A stretch of DNA of 64,000 nucleotides, taken from contig JAULBX010012652.1 in the NCBI GenBank assembly GCA_032358255.1, positions 37,787 through 101,786 of the forward strand, given 5' to 3'. A program made the position numbers and the translations under genes. Shown one piece after another: positions 57,601 to 64,000 of the stretch; position 1 is the first letter of the stretch; each line of letters begins with the position of its first letter. The DNA comes from Heterotrichella gracilis. Taxonomy: Eukaryota; Sar; Xanthophyceae; Tribonematales; Xanthonemataceae. The notes under the pieces are model-generated. The model saw only the letters and a list, made by a program, of their open reading frames with translations, made no database searches and was not told where the DNA came from.

Positions 57601-60600
57601 TAAATATTCTCCGCAGAAACATTGCATAGGATTGAAAACCCCAAACAAAACCCTTGACGCTGTGCGCTGCGTTGCCAAGCTGCTCGTGACATGCGAGCAG
57701 AAAGAAAATAGCACGAATCCAAGGCAACCGAGTTTACATAGTGCAACGTCTGTTTGTCATCCGCATCCCCAGTGCCAATCATGGACCCCATTGAAGTCTC
57801 TGTGCTTGAGAGGCTTGCCCACGCGCGCCCTTTAGTTCGACATTTGACCAAAATACAAACGGAATATGTTGTAATTTGGCAACCGTTCCCGTGTTTCAGG
57901 TCCGCTCCCTGGTTGAGCGCCTTGACCACGAGCGAGCCTCCTGCGAGTCGCGTGTGAGTGCGGCCAGGGGGGCGCTGGAGGCGCAGGAGGTCAGGTGCAG
58001 GGCGCTGGAGGCGGAGCTGGCGGCAAGGCCCACCGCAAAACAGGTAAGGGGTGGAAATAGTGGTAGTAGTTACAAGTTGCACATGTCCAGGGTTTAATTG
58101 TGGTGGTTCTGGTCACATGGCTTGCCCTAGTTTAACAGTGTTGGTCAGAGAACGGGTGTTGAAGCACAATGGGTCCGGTGCGCTACGGGCACAGCTGGTG
58201 GCACGCCCCAGCGCAATACAGGCGTTGAGGGGAGGCGGTAATTGAGTTGACACACACCGGAAAATTCCCATTACAGCCGGTTGTCTCATGATGTGGATGC
58301 CGATTCGTGTGCACCTGCAAGATGCAAACGCTCCAAGGATGGGGTGGGGTGGGACATTGGCTTGTTTGAGAAACGATAGCAGACAGCTGATCGGCAATGC
58401 CCTCAATTGAGATCATATTGGTGACAAGTGCATGTGTGTGTCTCCCCAGATGGACGAGCTCCGGCAGCAGATCCGTGTGCTCCAGGCGGTGGGGGGGTAC
58501 GAGCAAGGGGGGGAGGGAGATGAGACAGGAGGGGAGGGTACGAGCACACATGGCTGAGCACACGTGGCGCCAGCAAAATGCCCGATTCCTCTTGGTTCGA
58601 ATTTGGTTAAAATTTGTTAAATCTGTTCCCTGTGAAGTATATTATAATATTGAAGTGTCACTTGCAATTCGGCACGTCTGCATAATGCTGCTTTTAAAGG
58701 AGTTTGTGCATCGTGCTAACTGCAGGCGCCACAAATCTTCAGGATACGCCATTTGAAATAAGAATGACGCATTCCAACGCATTGCCCAAAGGCTGCTCAG
58801 GCACAATGGAGTTGAGCTCGCCATTGCCTAAAATAGCAAATGCCACTCCATTAGGAGCCCTGCTCTTACATTACATTAAGGAAGGATGGCTCCAGTGTGT
58901 GCCCCTCCCCATGTCCTTTGTTTTCCCGCACCGCAGACCCCCTCCCCTCCCCCAAGGACGGCGTGTCCTCCCTTGAGGCCATGCTGCTGGACCGGAACAG
59001 GCACACGGAGCACGAGCTCACGGTGGCAAGGCTGGCGGCAGCGGCGGCGCAGGGTAGGGTAGTGGATAGGGTACTGCTATGATTGTTGTTGGGTTGGGCG
59101 GATTCCAAGTGGCGTGGTGCCGGTGGTGGCAAAGCTGTCAGGGATGCTTGCTAGGGTTAATGCACATGGAGTGAGGAACCCTACAGATAAATCCTCCAAC
59201 CCTGACCCTCAAATCTTAGCCTTAGAAACCCTAGACGTAAGACCCATGCTGCGCACAGGTGATGCCGAAGCAGCCACTTCCCGAGTCGCTGAGCTGGAGT
59301 CTGAGGTGGCGCGGCAGCGTGAGCTTATTGGCCGGCTGGAGGAGGATCTGGCTTTGGCTGAAGGGGGGGGTGGGGGCGGGGGAGAGGGCGTGCCAGGCAC
59401 ACCGGGCGAGTCGCCGGAAGTCCAAGGTGGGTTTGGCGTCGCCATGGTCAATTTTTGAGCAATTTTTGGTTGTATGCTTTCGGGAAACATGCTTTTGTGG
59501 GTGTGGAAGGTGGTTTGATGGGGTCTGGCTGTGATTGCCAGGGAGGAGGGGAGAGCGGGGTGGTGGGGTGGCTCGCCATGGCCAGGCGCAAATCATGTTG
59601 GATAATATACAACAAATGTAGTAAGGCGACAGAAAGTGTATTGCTCTGCTCACTCTGTCTCACTGCGCCTCGACTGTTGTATCCCCAGGCGGCGAGTCTG
59701 AGGGCGACGGCCGCACCATGGTTGCCGTGCTGTGCTCGCAGCGTGACCGCTTCAGGGCGCGTGTGAGGGAGCTGGAGGAGGACCTGGCAGCGCTGGGGGG
59801 GGCGGTGCAGCAGGTGCGCTGGGGATAGTTCCATGCATATTGTAGAGCTCATCGCTTTCACGGTTGGTTTCTGGGTTATTGGGTTGAATCCAGGATATTT
59901 TCAGGTGCGATCAAGAGTTTTTAGCTGGGTCTTGGGCAAACATTTATTCGTGACATGTGAGTGTAGCTGCAAGAAGACGACTTGGTGTGGTAGGGGGGGG
60001 CGGTGCACTGCTGAAATCCGCCCTACACATAGCCCCTAAACTAAATTTGAAACAAATACTTGCATGTGCGCACGCAATAGGGTGCAACTTCTTTCCTACC
60101 TCTTTCCTTTCTTTTTTTGAATTCGAAACCACGAGGGTGATGGTAGAGTGTGACAGGCATGGGGAGTCTGCACAAGGTACAGAATATTGGGAACCCGCGT
60201 AAAGCCCCTTTGTATCTTAGCATCCCCACTATCCCTACTCATTTCAATTTACAGCCGTATTTCCCAATCTGCACAGGCTCGCAAGGAGGCGCAGGCTGCC
60301 CGCCAGGACAACGTGGCGCTGGTGGAGCGGCTGAGGTTTGTGACGTCGTACCAAGCCAAAGGTGGGGAGAAGCGGGAAACAGCTATCAAAATGTGACATC
60401 ACAGAGATATGTTCATTGTGTGCAGAGGAGGGAGTGCTCCACCCCCTCTCAGTCGCCTTGCCACAGAAGTGACAAGTTGAGGGCATTTTGGTTGCTCACA
60501 AGCAGATTGACTCCGGGCTGTTGTGTATTGCGCGTGCAGGCGGGGAGGTGGATGCTGAGCTGGGCACCGCAGAGCGCAAGTACCAGAAGGAGTATGAAGA

Positions 60601-61182
60601 TAAGGTACGGGAGGTGCAGGAATGCACAGGGAGGGACATGCATAATACTGCAAAGTACAATTTTAATTGTGAAGTACCGCCCCTTTTATTTCGTCGAAAC
60701 TACCAGCAGTTGAACAAAAGCCCTGGGTATGTGCCATACTACAATAGCTATAGCCACAATTTCTTGCGCTGCGAGGCAAAATTTCGCATGTATTGCTTTG
60801 CTGTTACATTTTAACCCTGGTTTACGGTAAAAACAAAACTGGCGTATAGCTTTACTGGAAATATACAGAAAAATGTCCCACGTGTGCACAGGTGAATCCC
60901 TTCTCAGACTTCCGCACCCGCGAGCGCGAAGCCCGCCGCAAATCCATGGGCGTTGCGGACCGAGCCATGTACGCCCTGGAGAGGGTCATCTCCCGCTCGC
61001 AGCTGGCGCGCACACTCGTGTTCTTCTACTCCCTCTCGCTGCATTTGCTCATTTTTGCCCTGCTGGCCAAGTACAGCGCCAGGGGGAGCGAGCGGCTGCA
61101 CGCAGAGGCGCTGTGCCAGCACATGGGGGGCTCCCACCTTGAATCTGCTTTTGGGGCTGGCAACGGGACAGTGGACTACTAG
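54693..61182 (+). CDS. CASP: Golgi coiled-coil protein CASP (CUX1-derived family)
   Basis: Seventeen exons join in phase to 686 residues, the usual CASP length: 54693-54807, 55003-55113, 55353-55443, 55711-55798, 56095-56256, 56544-56657, 56898-56981, 57160-57261, 57452-57562, 57900-58043, 58450-58537, 58937-59053, 59259-59426, 59689-59813, 60277-60361, 60540-60604 and 60892-61182 (TAG). CASP is a tail-anchored Golgi golgin involved in intra-Golgi retrograde transport and tethering. Motifs in order: AVFDFWK, EVAPLLKAYQEEVDRL, SAFLDLYQRLYEAPDPTPAL, a long coiled coil, LEAMLLDRNRHTEHEL, LCSQRDRFRARVRELEEDL, PFSDFRTREREARRK and a C-terminal membrane anchor ARTLVFFYSLSLHLLIFALL. The middle is rich in Ala, Glu and Gly and poorly conserved, as usual. 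Intron 6 uses a GC donor (GCAAGT at 56658). Three degenerate exon copies lie in introns 3 and 10 and after the stop. Confidence 0.95.
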
Positions 61183-61700
61183 GCATATGCTTTAGGTAGA
61201 ATCTGGCATACATTAATTTCTGAATCAGGCATGAATCAGTGACATTTCGCCCACCTGGCAAAGTACAGTGCTAGTGGGGCAGGCGGTTGTATGCAGGGGT
61301 GCGAGCGCAGCTGCGTCACCTAGAATATTACAATCATAGTAAGACTGTGAATGCACCGTTCTTCCATCATGATGGACAAACATTTACTTGATCAGTTTGA
61401 TCAAGAGTTACCATTACAGGTGTAGCAATGCCATGGCATGCAAGTTATCGGATCGAATCGGATTTTTTGCAAGAAATATTCTCTCGATTTAGATCAGCTT
61501 CCACTGAAGCGGCTTCATGAAGGTATTCTTTAAAGAAAAGGAATGCACAAATTGTTATTGAATGTTGGACGGCAGTGTTAGGCCCCCCTGGGCCAGGTCA
61601 CCTTGGGCCACGCCTTGGCACATGGCAACAATTTGAAGTTGCATTAAATATATATTGCTTGTGAAGGCTGTGGAATCCATACGTACTGCGAAGTACTTGC

Positions 61701-61725
61701 AACGTTACGGGTGACCCGTAACGTT
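61701..61725. repeat. Perfect palindrome, 12-bp arms
   Basis: AACGTTACGGGT, a central G, then ACCCGTAACGTT. Followed by a second inverted motif, AGTACTGTATTAGTACT, at about 61747. Same size class as the hairpin at 22650. Confidence 0.8.
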
Positions 61726-62010
61726 ACTAATAGTAATACGGTACTCAGTACTGTATTAGTACTTCAGTGTATCATACCATAATGCCATGGGCCATAATAT
61801 GATAATATCATATCATCATATCCCTGACAAATTCCCCAGGGCCGGACTCAGTCTCAGTCTGAGAGGCTCAGAGGGAGGGCCTTTACGTTACAATAACCAT
61901 TGTGGCGTAACAGGGCTCTCATGTACATTACGTTACTTGCAGGCCAATAGATCTTGAACCTCAGCTCGAAGCTCCACTCAGTGCACCATGGGCCCCATGG
62001 GACATTCCAG

Positions 62011-62068
62011 AGATATCAATATGCCATGCCCCCAATGCATTGGGCCCAGGCATGGCATATTGATATCT
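62011..62068. repeat. Compound palindrome with 20-bp arms
   Basis: AGATATCAATATGCCATGCC (62011-62030) is exactly complementary to 62049-62068, and the loop itself contains the palindrome CCCAATGCATTGGG. Suggests a small inverted-repeat transposon remnant or a structured 3' region. Confidence 0.8.
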
Positions 62069-63008
62069 TGAAATATTTCCATATTATATATAATATATCA
62101 CTGACGTTGAACATAATGTATTGTCAACCGTTGGCCCAATGATTGTCAACCGTTGGCCCAATGTTGGTACCGGGTACCAACCAGTATCCGGATCTGCCAG
62201 ACATTGGATGCTCCAGGAGCATGGACTCAATGACTCAATGAGACATAAGTTATGTCACATGACGCAATTATATATTTCATAATGTATTGTATTATATTAT
62301 ATTAACCACGGTGCATCAATCATTATGGTTCTGAACCATTAATCATGAGATGCTGACAACAACAATTGTGATTAGTAACAGTGTTACAGTGGCACATAGT
62401 ACATAATAATTACACTTGGTCTGTTGTTCGCGAAATGCGAAGTGCCTTTTCCAACGGTGTGCAACATATACGAACATGTAAACCCACCTGTCAAGTGGAC
62501 CAGTGGCCAGCACGCTCTATTAGAACAAATGAAGTATGGCCATGGGCCATATCACGATGCGCAATTCACACAAAGCAAGAAGAAAAATGAGCTCCAAGCT
62601 TGGCATCATGATAAACAGACAATACAAGCTTGGACAAACAAACATTTTCAGCTTGGAGAAGTGTACCAGGCTGGTATGCATGCGTTTCTGCAGCTATGAC
62701 GCCCCAACCAAGTTGAACGCAGAGTCATTATTTACACACTGGGCACGCTCTGTTCAACTACTTGTAATACAGAACTCGGTAATTGACTGCCGTCTGAACA
62801 TCATATCTGATAGCACTTAGTGGTGGGCTCAATAGAAGCATCACCTTCATGGATAGTAGCTTGTGATGTGGCGGTGGTGCAATCACGCCGCTTTGCGTGA
62901 AGCATGTGGCCCATAAAGCCCCCATAAAGCCTTACGCAAGGCAGGACAAGCAGGCTTCAACCCTTAGCCACTAGGAACCATGCCTTTGCTCCAGCATCCA
63001 TGCCCAGC

Positions 63009-63820
63009 TCAAGCCTCCTCCACAACCTCCTTCGGCTCACTGCAAGGAGGGCAGAAATGCATAAAAAATAGATGAAGATGCCAATTGCTAGTGCCAGCAT
63101 CAGCTGAAAATGTTAGTATCATACGCTACAGCACAACAGATTGCCAGCCACCCCTGTGGCGTCACTGCTTATAATATCTCCACAGCGGCGGTTTCAACTC
63201 ATGTGTTACTGATTTTACAGAAAGTATTAATCTCTTTGGGACACGGGAGGCATAGGTGTGAGGGTGAGGGCATTACTGCAAGTAGATACTGTGTGACACC
63301 CATTCAGACCTGTAGACTTTTGAGTGTTGCAGGGCTGACTTCCATTTGCTTTGCTCACCTCTTGGCAGCACCTGGGCCGTAGAACCTCCAGTTGGACGCG
63401 TGCACACCATACACGATGTACACCGCCACTCCGATTGCCAGCCCCACCGCAAACCGGATGTAGTCCTCGGTGTATGCTCCGTAGCCGCCCACCAGCATCA
63501 CGCAGGCCCAGATCGAGCAGGATGGGATCCATGGCATCATGTAGCTAGGGATTTTGAACTTTCCGGGCACATGTTGGATGGGTATGGTGAGCTGCAAGGC
63601 AACAGATGAGCCATTTGGATACTTAGAACACTATAAAAAGGACAAAAGAAGCCATCCAGTAGAGACATAAACGCACAAGATTGAACAACAGTGGGAATGA
63701 GCATTGTGTAGCTTCACATGCGCCTTACCTGCATGGCAAGCGTGGTGGCTGCCCAGAAGCCAAGCGTTATCCAGAACCAGAGGGTGCCGGAGGTGGTCAG
63801 GCTGAAGTAGATGGAGAACC
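63009..63820 (-). CDS. Cationic amino-acid transporter (APC/CAT family), C-terminal part
   Basis: Three exons read 63820-63729, 63591-63359 and 63039-63009 (TGA), all in phase; the gene continues past the right edge. The visible part holds the last transmembrane segments: SLTTSGTLWFWITLGFWAA; then a short loop and PGKFKIPSYMMPWIPSCSIW, CVMLVGGYGAYTEDYIRFAV and LAIGVAVYIVYGVHASNWRF; and a soluble tail ending PKEVVEEA. The 'FKxPxxPxxP' loop followed by two helices and a YGxxxS ending is characteristic of CAT-type transporters for basic amino acids in plasma or vacuolar membranes. Substrate and membrane cannot be told from this part. A short acidic last exon is ordinary for the family. Confidence 0.85.
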
Positions 63821-64000
63821 CTGAGCAAGGGCACAAGCGACGTGAGGGTTGATACGTGTACGGTCGCGTGATGCTGATGGGTGCCGCGCACTATCCATGT
63901 CGATGGCGGTGGTCATGGTGATGGTTAGTTAGTTAGTTACATGCATTCCAGCAAAATAGCCAGATTAGCAGTCAGTCTTGCACATGCGGCGCCACGCAGC
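63821..64000. other. Right edge, probably intron of the transporter gene
   Basis: No coding exon seen. A (GTTA)n run occurs near 63923-63938. Upstream exons of the transporter should lie beyond the window. Confidence 0.4.

Larger units (their letters stand above)
61183..63008. other. Intergenic stretch rich in palindromes (61183-63008)
   Basis: Between two converging genes. It contains an echo of the last CASP exon (61246-61300), a 25-nt perfect palindrome (61701-61725), a compound palindrome (62011-62068), two tandem copies of a GTCAACCGTTGGCCCAAT unit (about 62123-62162) and several AT palindromes. Open frames near 62381-62820 lack domains. Confidence 0.5.

Noticed and set aside
1-64000. 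tRNA, rRNA and other structured RNA genes
   Set aside because: I looked for B-box words such as GGTTCGAAT and cloverleaf-forming flanks; isolated matches (for example near 23534 and 58589) lacked the rest of a tRNA.

Overview
This is a nuclear genome window from an intron-rich photosynthetic eukaryote, most likely a green alga. It holds a chloroplast-type SRP54 gene with a plastid-targeting N-terminus. Genes have many short phase-consistent exons, GT-AG introns and, in one case, a GC-AG intron. A degenerate interstitial tract of the plant/Chlorella-type telomere unit (CCCTAAA) is present. No operons, ribosome binding sites, tRNAs or CRISPR arrays were seen. Most open frames in the window are shadows of exons or intron sequence, so I built genes by joining exons whose splice sites, reading phases and protein family agree.

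Layout. 1-1.5 kb: the end of a Pro/Lys-rich protein and a RING-finger C-terminal exon. 3.16-7.28 kb (-): a SPOUT1-type RNA methyltransferase, seven exons, apparently complete. 8.3-11.1 kb (-): an armadillo-repeat protein whose large intron carries the telomere-like tract. 12.9-17.5 kb (-): an SGNH/PC-esterase-type enzyme. 17.7-22.2 kb (+): chloroplast SRP54, nine exons. 24.1-25.3 kb (+): a disabled copy of a small gene. 25.5-26.6 kb (-): the 3' part of a LINE retrotransposon. 27.9-35.0 kb (+): a membrane protein of unknown function. 36.8-38.7 kb (+): a 75-residue conserved small protein, the intact relative of the copy at 24 kb. 40.2-42.9 kb (+): a second armadillo protein with a C-terminal hydrophobic anchor. 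44.5-50.2 kb (+): an O-fucosyltransferase-like glycosyltransferase. 51.2-53.2 kb (+): a decayed duplicate of the 40-43 kb armadillo gene, broken by a LINE fragment. 54.7-61.2 kb (+): the Golgi coiled-coil protein CASP, 17 exons, complete. 63.0-64.0 kb (-): the C-terminus of a cationic amino-acid transporter.

The genes do not form one pathway. The SGNH enzyme, the fucosyltransferase and CASP all point to the secretory/Golgi system; cpSRP54 serves the thylakoid. Two themes run across the window. First, at least eight 5'-truncated LINE tails share a 3' end with stem-loops and a (TTTG)n tail, and the RT-bearing copy identifies the family. Second, degenerate copies of exon pieces ('exon echoes') recur in the neighbouring introns of nearly every gene; at least two carry an acceptor plus an in-frame stop and look like poison exons. 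I consider this the least explained pattern here.
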